Positions 6,981-14,488 of a stretch of 14,488 nt of DNA are shown piece after piece. Below the pieces are notes generated by a model. It did not search any database. It worked only from the letters and a program-made list of their open reading frames with translations, and was not told the origin of the DNA. The DNA is from an uncultured delta proteobacterium (GTDB lineage Bacteria; Myxococcota_A; Polyangia; Polyangiales; Polyangiaceae): the NCBI GenBank assembly GCA_903893335.1, contig CAITLX010000545.1, positions 1 through 14,488 on the forward strand, written 5' to 3'. The stretch's first letter is position 1, and each line of letters opens with the position of its first letter. Both the position numbers and the translations under genes were made by a program.

Positions 6981-8104
6981 GTCTCGATGGCGCGCAGGAA
7001 GACGGCGCCGCGGTGTCCGTCGCTCACGCGGTGATCGGCCGAGAGCGTCGCGGTGACGACGGAGCGGACGCCGAGCATCCCCCCCGACGCGCGCGGCCGC
7101 TCGCCGACGCGGCCGAAGCCGACGAGGGCGACCTGTGGCGGGTAGATGACGCCGAACACGCTGTCGACGCCTGCCTCGCCGAGGCTGGTGACCGTCAGCG
7201 TCGCGTCGGTGAGCTCGGAGCTTCGCAGCCGACCGGCGCGCACGCGCGCGACGAGATCGCGCAGCGCCGCCTGCGTCGCGTCGAGGCTCCTCGCCTGGGC
7301 GTCCCGAAGGGCGGGCGCGATGAGGCCGCCCGAGCGCATCGAGATCGCCACGCCGAGGTGCACCGCCGAGGCGGGCTGGTAGGCGCCCTCGACGTACCAT
7401 CCATTGACCTCCGGCACCTCCAGCGCGGCGAGCGCCGTCGCCTTGAGCAGCAAGGCCGCGAACAGGACGCGCTCGGTGACGCTGCGCCCGGCGTTGTGCG
7501 CCAGGAGCCAGCGCTGCGCCGCCTCGACGTCGAGCTCGGCCGACAGGTAGTAATGAGGGATCTCGCGCTTCGATCGCGTCATCGCCGCGGCGATGGCCCG
7601 GCGCATGGCCGCCCCGTCGGGCGGAGCGACCCTTGCGCTCATGGCGACCGGAGCGATGGCGGGAGGCGGCGCGCTCGGCGTCACGCTGGGCGCCGAGTCG
7701 GCCGCGCGCTCGACGTCTTCGCGGGTGATGGCCCCGTGCGGGCCGGTGCCGCGCACGAGCGCGATGTCCACGCCGCGGTCGCGCGCGAGCTGTTTCGCGG
7801 AGGGCGAGGCGAGGACGCGCGCCGGAGCGGCGGCGGTAGCCGGAGGCGACGCGACGACAGCCTCACTCCCGCTCGGCCGGAGGGTCGCGAGCACGGTGCC
7901 GACCGGCACCTTGGTGCCCGGAGCGACCACGAGCGCGTCGATGACGCCGCCCTCCCAGATCTCGACCTCGACCACCCCCTTGTCGGTCTCGACGTCGGCG
8001 ACGACCGCGCCGCGCGCGACGAGGTCGCCGGGCTTGACGCGCCAAGCGGCGAGCGTGCCGGCGTCCATGTCGGCCCCGAGCGACGGCATGCGAAACTCAC
8101 CCAT
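6953..8104 (-). CDS. 2-oxo acid dehydrogenase E2 (dihydrolipoamide acyltransferase)
   Basis: 383 residues. An N-terminal lipoyl domain (1-80) has the lipoylation site VETDKGVVEVE with Lys42. An Ala/Pro linker leads to a peripheral-subunit-binding domain (about 98-134; SPSAKQLARDRG and GTGPHGAITREDV). After a second linker comes the catalytic domain (~165-383) ending in the active-site motif DHRVSDG (357-363), with His358 and Asp362. Only one lipoyl domain is present. The E2 moves an acyl group from E1 to CoA on its lipoyl arm in the cytosolic complex. The start ATG at 8104 overlaps the E1-beta stop by 8 bases, and the stop overlaps the ACP start. The binding domain normally docks E1 or E3, yet no E3 gene is in the window. 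PDH-type is favoured by the E1-alpha partner; acetoin- or branched-chain-type specificity cannot be excluded. Confidence 0.92.
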   Translation of the reverse strand: MGEFRMPSLGADMDAGTLAAWRVKPGDLVARGAVVADVETDKGVVEVEIWEGGVIDALVVAPGTKVPVGTVLATLRPSGSEAVVASPPATAAAPARVLASPSAKQLARDRGVDIALVRGTGPHGAITREDVERAADSAPSVTPSAPPPAIAPVAMSARVAPPDGAAMRRAIAAAMTRSKREIPHYYLSAELDVEAAQRWLLAHNAGRSVTERVLFAALLLKATALAALEVPEVNGWYVEGAYQPASAVHLGVAISMRSGGLIAPALRDAQARSLDATQAALRDLVARVRAGRLRSSELTDATLTVTSLGEAGVDSVFGVIYPPQVALVGFGRVGERPRASGGMLGVRSVVTATLSADHRVSDGHRGAVFLRAIETLLQQPEKL

Positions 8105-9101
8105 GGCGCGCCACCGCTCCGAGGGCCGCCTGCACGATGCCTTCGACCTGCGGCAGCGCCGCGTCCTCGAGGTGCTTCGCGTACGGAATGGGGACCTCCG
8201 CCGTGCAGACGCGCGCGAGCGGCGCGTCGAGGTCGTAGAACGCGCGCTCGGCGAGCCGCGCGCAGATCTCGCCGGCGAGGCCGCCGGTTCGCCAACCCTC
8301 ATCGACGACCACCGCCCGGTGCGTCTTCGCCACCGAGGCGAGGAGCGTCGCGTCGTCGAGCGGACGCAGCGTCCGCAGGTCGATCACCTCGGCGTCCACG
8401 CGCTGCTCGGCGAGCGCACGCGCCGCGTCCATCGCCTTGCCGACGGTGCCGCCGTACGCGACGAGGGTCACGTCCTTGCCCGGGCGACGCACCGCGGCGC
8501 GGTCGATCGGCACCGGGCCCGCGTCGGCGGCGAGCTCCCCCTCGAGCCCGTAGAGCATCGTGTGCTCGAAGAGGATGACCGGGTCCGGATCCTCGAGCGC
8601 CGTCCAGAGCATGCCGCGCGCGTCCTCGAGGGTGGCGGGCGCGAGCACCTTCAGGCCGGGGATGTGCGCGTAGAAGTTCTCCAGGCTGTGCGAGTGCTGG
8701 GCCGCGACCTGCTTGCCGGCGCCGGTCGCCATGCGCACGACCAGCGGCACGCCGACCTGACCGCCGGACATGTGGCGCAGCGTGGCGGCATTGTTGAGGA
8801 GCTGGTCGAGCGCGAGCAGGCTGAAATTCACGGTCATGATCTCGACGATCGGCCGCAGCCCACCCATCGCCGCACCGATCCCCATTCCGACGAACGCCGA
8901 CTCCGACAGCGGGGTGTCGCGCACGCGGTCGGGTCCGAACTCCTCGAGCAGCCCGAGGCTGCACGCGTAGCTCCCTCCATAGGCGCCGACCTCCTCGCCC
9001 ATCAGCAGGACGCGCGGGTCGCGCTGCAAGGCTTCGCGCAGCGCGGCCCGCACCGCTTCGCGGTAGGTCGTCTTGCGCGCCGGTGCGACGCCCTGCGTCA
9101 T
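8097..9101 (-). CDS. 2-oxo acid dehydrogenase E1 component, beta subunit (PDH-type)
   Basis: 334 residues, the usual length for E1-beta. Visible family blocks are GEEVGAYGG (35-43) with the Glu that activates the thiamine ring, RDTPLSESAFVGMGIGAAM (61-79), QHSHSLENFYAHIPGLKVLA (135-154) and IDLRTLRPLDD in the C-terminal domain. With the alpha subunit it forms an alpha2-beta2 thiamine diphosphate enzyme that decarboxylates a 2-oxo acid and reductively acylates the lipoyl group of E2. The start ATG at 9101 overlaps the E1-alpha stop by four bases (ATGA). The much longer upstream frame reaching 10151 is only a shadow of E1-alpha. The subunit has no visible defect. Confidence 0.93.
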   Translation of the reverse strand: MTQGVAPARKTTYREAVRAALREALQRDPRVLLMGEEVGAYGGSYACSLGLLEEFGPDRVRDTPLSESAFVGMGIGAAMGGLRPIVEIMTVNFSLLALDQLLNNAATLRHMSGGQVGVPLVVRMATGAGKQVAAQHSHSLENFYAHIPGLKVLAPATLEDARGMLWTALEDPDPVILFEHTMLYGLEGELAADAGPVPIDRAAVRRPGKDVTLVAYGGTVGKAMDAARALAEQRVDAEVIDLRTLRPLDDATLLASVAKTHRAVVVDEGWRTGGLAGEICARLAERAFYDLDAPLARVCTAEVPIPYAKHLEDAALPQVEGIVQAALGAVARHG

Positions 9102-10098
9102 GGCGACCCCTCCGCGTACACGTGCCGCGCGAGGTCCGCAGTCGGCTCCAGCGTGCCGGCCTCGGCGAACGCCACCGCTGCCGCTATCTCGTCGTCGGCC
9201 TCGCGCTCGAGCAGCGTGAGGTCGTCGGCCGCGAGCCATCCCTGCTCGACGGCGCGATGGCAGAACAGCGCGATCGGGTCGCGCTTGCGCCACTCCGTGA
9301 CCTCGCCCTTGGTGCGGTAGCGCTCGGCGTCGTACGCCGAGTGCGCCCGGAAGCGGTACGTGACGAACTCCAGCAACCAGGGGCCGGCCCCGGAGCGCAC
9401 GTGCGCGAGGGCGTGGCGGGTCGCCGCCTCGACCTCGAGCACGTCCATGCCGTCGACGCGCGTCGCCTCCATCGCGTAGCCCTGCGCCTTCATTGCCAGG
9501 TTGGTCTGCGACTGGTGGCGCGCGAGCGCGGTGCCCATCGCGTAGCCGTTGTTCTCGCAGACGAAGAGCACCGGGAGCTTCCAGAGGGCGGCGAGGTTCA
9601 TCGACTCGTGAAACTCCCCCTCGGCGACCGCGCCGTCGCCGAAGAGGCACGCGGTGACGCCCGGTCGGCCCCCCACCTTGTCGGCGAGCGCGAGGCCGAG
9701 CGCGAGCGGGATGCCGCCGGCCACGATCGCGTTGCCGCCGTAGAACCGCCGCGACACGTCGAAGAGGTGCATCGATCCGCCGCGACCGTGGCTGCACCCC
9801 TCGAGCTTGCCGAACATCTCGGCCATGACCGCGTCCATCGACAGCCCGCGCGCGAGCGCGTGACCATGCTCCCGGTAGGTCGACACGATCGCGTCGCCCG
9901 GAGCGAGCAGCCCCATGACGCCCGCCGCGATCGCCTCCTCGCCGATGCACAGGTGGAGGAAGCCTCGGATCTTGCCCGCGGCGTACTGCTCCGCGCACTT
10001 CTCCTCGAACCGGCGCACGCGCACCATCGAGCGCAGCAGCGAGAGGGCGTGCTCGCGCGTGGGCGCCTCGACGGCCGGCGCGGGCGAGGCGCTCGTGG

Positions 10099-10102
<4 letters not shown>
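9098..10102 (-). CDS. Pyruvate-dehydrogenase-type E1 component, alpha subunit
   Basis: 334 residues. The thiamine diphosphate motif begins at GDG (155-157) and ends at ENN (183-185), the proper GDG-x26-NN spacing. IRGFLHLCIGEEAIAAGVM (45-63), STYREHGHALARG (74-86), GRGGSMHLF (106-114) and FYGGNAIVAGGIPLALG (120-136) resemble PdhA more than branched-chain E1-alpha, so pyruvate is the likely substrate; this is a judgement from motif memory. The loop FRAHSAYDAERYR corresponds to the phosphorylation loop of mitochondrial enzymes. The start ATG at 10102 overlaps the acsA stop (ATGA), so it is translated in step with the synthetase. Confidence 0.92.
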
Positions 10103-11861
<1,759 letters not shown>

Positions 11862-11865
<4 letters not shown>

Positions 11866-11948
11866 GGCGCCCTCCCGGCTCGCGCCGCCCCGCGACGCCG
11901 ACGCCGCTGGTCGCGAGCTCGTGGGTGCAACGCCAGCCCCGTCGGCAT
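11862..11948 (-). CDS. Possible 28-residue Arg-rich leader peptide upstream of acsA
   Basis: An ATG at 11948 follows the best Shine-Dalgarno in the window, AAGGAG (11960-11955), six bases upstream. The frame runs 28 codons (MPTGLALHPRARDQRRRRRG, then eight more) and stops at TGA sharing bases with the acsA GTG (GTGA, 11862-11865). That is the junction style used between the operon's real genes. It could be a leader that couples or tunes acsA translation. Against it: five of 28 codons end in A or T, more than in the neighbours, and it has no recognised family. Confidence 0.4.
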
Positions 11949-11954
11949 GTGCCT

Positions 11955-11960
11955 CTCCTT
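11955..11960 (-). promoter_or_regulatory. Strong Shine-Dalgarno of the short leader ORF
   Basis: AAGGAG on the minus strand lies six bases before the ATG at 11948. It is more consensus-like than any other SD in the run, which argues that ribosomes load here first. A promoter should lie between about 11965 and 12002, but I see no convincing -35/-10 pair. Confidence 0.6.
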
Positions 11961-12002
11961 CGAAACACTCGTCCCGAGGACTCCACGGTAACCACGCTCC
12001 GA

Positions 12003-12026
12003 GCGTCCGCCAGGGCCGGCGGACGC
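12003..12026 (-). terminator. Perfect 9-bp hairpin between the zinc-ribbon gene and the acsA operon
   Basis: GCGTCCGCC (12003-12011), a six-base loop AGGGCC, and GGCGGACGC (12018-12026) form a perfect stem. It lies 53 bases past the zinc-ribbon stop on the transcribed strand. A smaller GC hairpin, GCGCAAGGCTTGCGC (12038-12052), precedes it. No T-run follows, so it may end the upstream transcript or structure the acsA leader. Confidence 0.45.
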
Positions 12027-12078
12027 CGCCGCCAGGAGCGCAAGGCTTGCGCCCGCGCGCGCGCCTGCACGACTTCCG

Positions 12079-13071
12079 TCACCAGTCGCGGCGCAGCGCG
12101 ACGCGCGCGATCGGGTACTCGGCGTGCAGCGCCAGCAGCGCCCCCTCGACGACGCCGTGCACGTACGCGACGAGGCGCTGGTTGCCCCGCGCGCGCCCAC
12201 CGCCCTCGAGGCCACCCGGTCCCGGCAGCGGCGCGGACACCCAGCCGGAGGGGTCGCCCGGCGCAGCGGTCGCGGCGGGGTCGCTGCGCTGCACGAAGCT
12301 CGCGATCAGGCCCGCCGGCGGGACGCGTGGCGAGGCCCAGTCGAGGTGCACCTGCACGTGGCACGACGCGCGCGGCTCGCCGCGGAGAGCCTCGAAGTAG
12401 CCCTCGAGCGCGAAGGGCAGCGAGCGCCGCCAGGCCTCCTCGGCCGCGCGACCGCTCGCCGAGGCACGCGGCGTCACGCCCAGGCGCACGAGCAGCGAGA
12501 CGAGCGCGAGCGCGCCTCCGCCTGCCGCCAGCGCGAGGGCCACGGCAGGGTCGGCGGCGGCGGTCTCGCGCAGCGCGATGCCGACCGTGAGCGTGACCAA
12601 CCCCACGCCGATCGCGGCGCCCGCCGCGCGCAGCAGCGCCGTGCCCTGGTGCGCTCCGAGCGCGATGGCGAGGTGGTCCTCGCCGGCGGCGTCGGCCAGC
12701 GTCCGCGCCTTCGCCGCGAACTCGGCCTGGCGCGCCTGCCCCTCGGCGACGATGCGCTGCAGCTCGTCGTCGGGCGTCGCGGGGAATGCAGATGACGGAG
12801 GCTGCGCCCCGGGCGGCACCGCGCCGCCGCCCCCCACGAGCACCTGCACCCCGCTCATCGGGTAGACGGGGGGCAGGTCGGCGCCGTAGGCATAGGGGAC
12901 GACCGGTGCCAGCCCGCGCTGCGCCATCATGTGGTTGACGAGCGCCGCCTGCTCGGCCGCGCGCGCGTGGTGCGCGAGCACGGTGCGGCAGTAGGGGCAG
13001 TCGTGCCCGCGAAGGTCGTCGAGGCTGAGCGCGGCCCCGCAGTGTTCGCAGGTGGCGACGCTCTGGCTCAC
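12079..13071 (-). CDS. Zinc-ribbon protein with two membrane segments, unknown function
   Basis: 330 residues from a GTG at 13071. A CxxC zinc ribbon opens the protein (C8-x2-C11 and C25-x2-C28: ATCEHCGAAL, HDCPYCRTVL). An Ala/Glu-rich helical stretch (about 102-128) precedes two hydrophobic segments at roughly 147-167 and 175-197, so the C-terminal ~130 residues probably share one compartment with the ribbon. I recognise no catalytic family. The GTG start is chosen because it lies 16 bases after the upstream stop and directly before the ribbon; an ATG at 13134 would overlap the upstream gene by 47 bases and add a Pro/Arg-rich, unlikely N-terminus. An AGG about ten bases upstream is a weak SD. 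It probably shares a transcript and a job with the preceding repeat/Tudor-like protein. Confidence 0.75.
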   Translation of the reverse strand: MSQSVATCEHCGAALSLDDLRGHDCPYCRTVLAHHARAAEQAALVNHMMAQRGLAPVVPYAYGADLPPVYPMSGVQVLVGGGGAVPPGAQPPSSAFPATPDDELQRIVAEGQARQAEFAAKARTLADAAGEDHLAIALGAHQGTALLRAAGAAIGVGLVTLTVGIALRETAAADPAVALALAAGGGALALVSLLVRLGVTPRASASGRAAEEAWRRSLPFALEGYFEALRGEPRASCHVQVHLDWASPRVPPAGLIASFVQRSDPAATAAPGDPSGWVSAPLPGPGGLEGGGRARGNQRLVAYVHGVVEGALLALHAEYPIARVALRRDW

Positions 13072-13087
13072 GGGCGGCGCCTGCCGG

Positions 13088-14230
13088 TCAGGCCGGTTGA
13101 ACGTGCGACTCGGGCACCCATTGCTGCGAGCCATTCTCGAAGCCGACCAGGTATTGCCCCTGCGCGACCTGGTTGACCTTGCCCGGGTATCGATTGCCGT
13201 CGGACCACGCGACCGTCACCCGCGCACCGACCGCGATCGCGGCGCTCGCGGCCACGGGGGCCGGCGCGGGGGGAGCGGGCGCCGCCACGGGCTGCGCAGC
13301 CGGCGCCGCCCCGCCGCCGCGGCTCACCTGCGCGCGCTTCGGCTGACCGCCGGCGCGCAGGCGGGCCTCCTCCTGCCCGACGAAGCCGAAGTGGTTCGCG
13401 AAGCGCGGCTGGTCGCGCGACATCGTCTCGTTCCAGACGGCGGCGACCTCGGTCCAATCGCTCTGGCTCACGCCCGAGGCCTGCATCGCCGCCTCGAAGC
13501 CGAACACCTTGATGGCGGCGCTGACGGCCACGAAGTCCTCGTAGCTCGCGCTCGCCGCGCCCCCTTTGCGCCGCGCGAGCGCGGCCTGGTAGAGCGGCAT
13601 GTAGGCCGTCGCGATGCGCCCCATCAGCGCCATATCCTGCATTCGGGCCGTCCAGCCGGTCGTCGCGGCCTCGAAGTCGGCGGGGTTGACGCGCTCTTGC
13701 TGGAGCACCTGCGCGATGCGCTGCCGGTCGTTGCCGAGGTCGGCGACCGCGGCGCCGAGGTCGGCGTAGCGCTCGAGCGAGATGCCCGCGATGGGCTGCA
13801 TCGCCGGATCGTTGGCGGGCGGCGGCACGGGCTGCGCCATCGCGGCGGCCACGCCCAGCGCCGCGTTGTAGGCCTGGCCCCCGTACGGGTTGGCGGCGCC
13901 CGCGCCGTACGCCTGCGCGGCCGCATACGGGTTCGCAGCGGCGGCGGGGTCGTAGCCCTGCGCTCCGCCGAACGGGTTCGGCGCCGCGAAGCCCTGAACC
14001 CCCTGGGCGAGCGCGCGCTGCTGCATCTTGGCCTGGGCCATGTGCACCTGCGCCTGCGCGATGGCGCCCTGGCCCTCGGCCATGACCCCCTTCATGTCGT
14101 CGGTGAAGCGCTTGCCCATGAACAGGCGCGTGATCCATCCAGTGAAGCCGCCGAACACCTTCTTCTCGGCGCTCTGCAGCTGGGCGCTCGCCCCCTGAAG
14201 GGCAGCCCGCTGCTTGTCGTAGTCGTTCAT
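13088..14230 (-). CDS. Duplicated helical-module protein with C-terminal Tudor-like domain
   Basis: 380 residues from ATG 14230, fixed by AGGAG (14241-14237) six bases upstream; an in-frame ATG at 14302 is rejected. Residues 1-75 are a charged, helical N-terminus (GWITRLFMGKRF, then Gln/Ala-rich heptads). Residues 82-125 are a low-complexity linker with NPFGG, NPYAAAQAYG and NPYGG. Two related helical modules follow, at ~150-218 (SLERYADLGAAV, W193, M197) and ~229-292 (SYEDFVAVSAAI, W266, M270), sharing the pattern S-x-E-x-[YF], AA[VI], V-x4-[FW] and W-x3-M. After an Ala/Pro linker, VGARVTVAWSDGNRYPGKV and QQWVPESHV (335-377) look like a Tudor/SH3-like barrel. I have no function; binding or scaffolding is a guess. 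Confidence 0.82.
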   Translation of the reverse strand: MNDYDKQRAALQGASAQLQSAEKKVFGGFTGWITRLFMGKRFTDDMKGVMAEGQGAIAQAQVHMAQAKMQQRALAQGVQGFAAPNPFGGAQGYDPAAAANPYAAAQAYGAGAANPYGGQAYNAALGVAAAMAQPVPPPANDPAMQPIAGISLERYADLGAAVADLGNDRQRIAQVLQQERVNPADFEAATTGWTARMQDMALMGRIATAYMPLYQAALARRKGGAASASYEDFVAVSAAIKVFGFEAAMQASGVSQSDWTEVAAVWNETMSRDQPRFANHFGFVGQEEARLRAGGQPKRAQVSRGGGAAPAAQPVAAPAPPAPAPVAASAAIAVGARVTVAWSDGNRYPGKVNQVAQGQYLVGFENGSQQWVPESHVQPA

Positions 14231-14236
14231 GGTCGT

Positions 14237-14241
14237 CTCCT
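14237..14241 (-). promoter_or_regulatory. Shine-Dalgarno that fixes the start at 14230
   Basis: AGGAG on the minus strand, six bases before ATG 14230. The upstream in-frame ATG at 14302 lies beyond the predicted promoter, so this SD decides the start. Confidence 0.7.
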
Positions 14242-14264
14242 GGGTCCGCGGTGCGAAGTGGAGG

Positions 14265-14293
14265 ACGGTACGCTCATTGGATTGCGCGCTCAA
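14265..14293 (-). promoter_or_regulatory. Candidate sigma-70-type promoter
   Basis: On the minus strand TTGAGC (14293-14288) and TACCGT (14270-14265) are separated by exactly 17 bases. They match TTGA of the -35 and TAnnnT of the -10 consensus. Transcription would start near 14258, giving a leader of about 28 bases that includes the AGGAG. It would drive the module/Tudor-like gene and the zinc-ribbon gene. Confidence 0.42.
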
Positions 14294-14295
14294 TC
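14280..14295. promoter_or_regulatory. Inverted repeat overlapping the -35 region (possible operator)
   Basis: GATTGCGCGCTCAATC is a 16-base near-palindrome with GATTG/CAATC arms around a GCGC core and one mismatched pair. It covers the predicted -35 box, where a dimeric repressor could act. Chance occurrence in this GC-rich DNA is possible, although the A/T-containing arms are less expected. Confidence 0.35.
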
Positions 14296-14340
14296 GGGAC
14301 ACGGCGCGCGCACCTGGGGCGGTCGGTCCCGCCGCAGCGT

Positions 14341-14359
14341 CGCCGCCCGAGCGGCGGCG
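14341..14359 (-). terminator. GC hairpin just after the CAP-domain gene
   Basis: CGCCGCC (14341-14347) and GGCGGCG (14353-14359) form a perfect 7-bp stem around a five-base loop, starting three bases after the stop of the CAP-domain gene on the minus strand. No T-run follows, so the call rests on position and stem strength. Confidence 0.4.
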
Positions 14360-14362
14360 CGG

Positions 14363-14488
14363 TCACTTGCCGGCGAAGACCTCGGTGACCCACACGGTGC
14401 CGTCGGCCCCCGCCGCGACGCCGAGGCCCACGTGGTCGTATCGCTCGAACAGGAGGTTCTCCCGGTGCGAGGGGGACGCCCAGAGCGC
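14363..14488 (-). CDS. CAP/SCP-domain (YkwD-like) protein, C-terminal fragment
   Basis: Only the last 41 codons lie in the window; the rest is beyond the right edge. The frame reads ALWASPSHRENLLFERYDHV, then GLGVAAGADGTVWVTEVFAG and Lys before TGA. W-x-SPSHRENLL followed by GLGVA and a final WV-x-E-x-FAG is the closing half of the CAP (CRISP/antigen 5/PR-1) domain of bacterial YkwD-like secreted proteins, in which SPxHRxNLL is strongly conserved. Secretion is expected from the family; its biochemical role is unsettled. No downstream domain exists, since the protein ends at the CAP fold. Confidence 0.8.
   Translation of the reverse strand, partial: ALWASPSHRENLLFERYDHVGLGVAAGADGTVWVTEVFAGK

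Noticed and set aside
4668..7034. 788-codon open frame on the + strand
   Set aside because: It lies antisense to the acyltransferase and ACP genes, whose motifs are unmistakable. Its translation is Arg/Ala/Glu-rich low complexity, the usual shadow in GC-rich DNA.
13072..13134. ATG start at 13134 for the zinc-ribbon protein
   Set aside because: It would overlap the upstream gene by 47 bases and add a Pro/Arg-rich tail before the ribbon; the GTG at 13071 fits spacing better.
14231..14302. ATG start at 14302 for the Tudor-like protein
   Set aside because: It lacks a good SD and lies upstream of the likely promoter; ATG 14230 has AGGAG at ideal spacing.

Overview
This very GC-rich window has no stretch above 300 bases without a gene. 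Its gene content points to a Myxococcota (myxobacteria-like) genome, probably of the Polyangiales/Sandaracinus kind. This is inferred from composition, from Cys-rich secreted proteins and from lineage-style repeat proteins; I could not test it by search.

Layout. On the left, on the + strand, the 3' part of a secreted protein of unknown function (1-1101) overlaps by ATGA a lipoprotein of the GH88/GH105 unsaturated-glycuronyl hydrolase type (1098-2327). These converge on a long leftward gene run. In transcription order that run is: a possible 28-residue Arg-rich leader ORF (11948-11862), an AcsA-type acetyl-CoA synthetase (11865-10099), pyruvate-dehydrogenase-like E1-alpha (10102-9098), E1-beta (9101-8097), a single-lipoyl-domain E2 (8104-6953), an acyl carrier protein (6956-6636), a 753-residue fusion of a WS/DGAT acyltransferase with a PlsC-like acyltransferase (6611-4350), an AlkD-like DNA glycosylase (4293-3532) and an MDR-family NAD(P)H oxidoreductase (3528-2383). 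The first five large genes overlap by 4 to 8 bases, which signals strong translational coupling. On the right, also on the - strand, lie a protein with a duplicated helical module and a Tudor-like C-terminus (14230-13088), a zinc-ribbon protein with two membrane segments (13071-12079), and the last 41 codons of a CAP/SCP-domain protein (14488-14363).

How the genes may work together. Two acetyl-CoA sources (acetate via AcsA, and a 2-oxo acid, probably pyruvate, via E1/E2), a dedicated ACP and a two-domain acyltransferase able in principle to acylate lysophosphatidate-type and diacylglycerol/alcohol acceptors form one coupled unit. The simplest reading is a module that channels acetyl or other acyl units into storage or membrane neutral lipid (TAG/wax ester). 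No E3 (dihydrolipoamide dehydrogenase) is encoded here, so E2 must borrow one or work unconventionally. The alkD and MDR genes may be passengers.

Most unusual points: the acyltransferase fusion inside a PDH-type operon; a 30-bp tandem repeat that multiplies the Shine-Dalgarno plus ATG of the ACP gene; and the Arg-rich short ORF coupled to acsA by a GTGA overlap.
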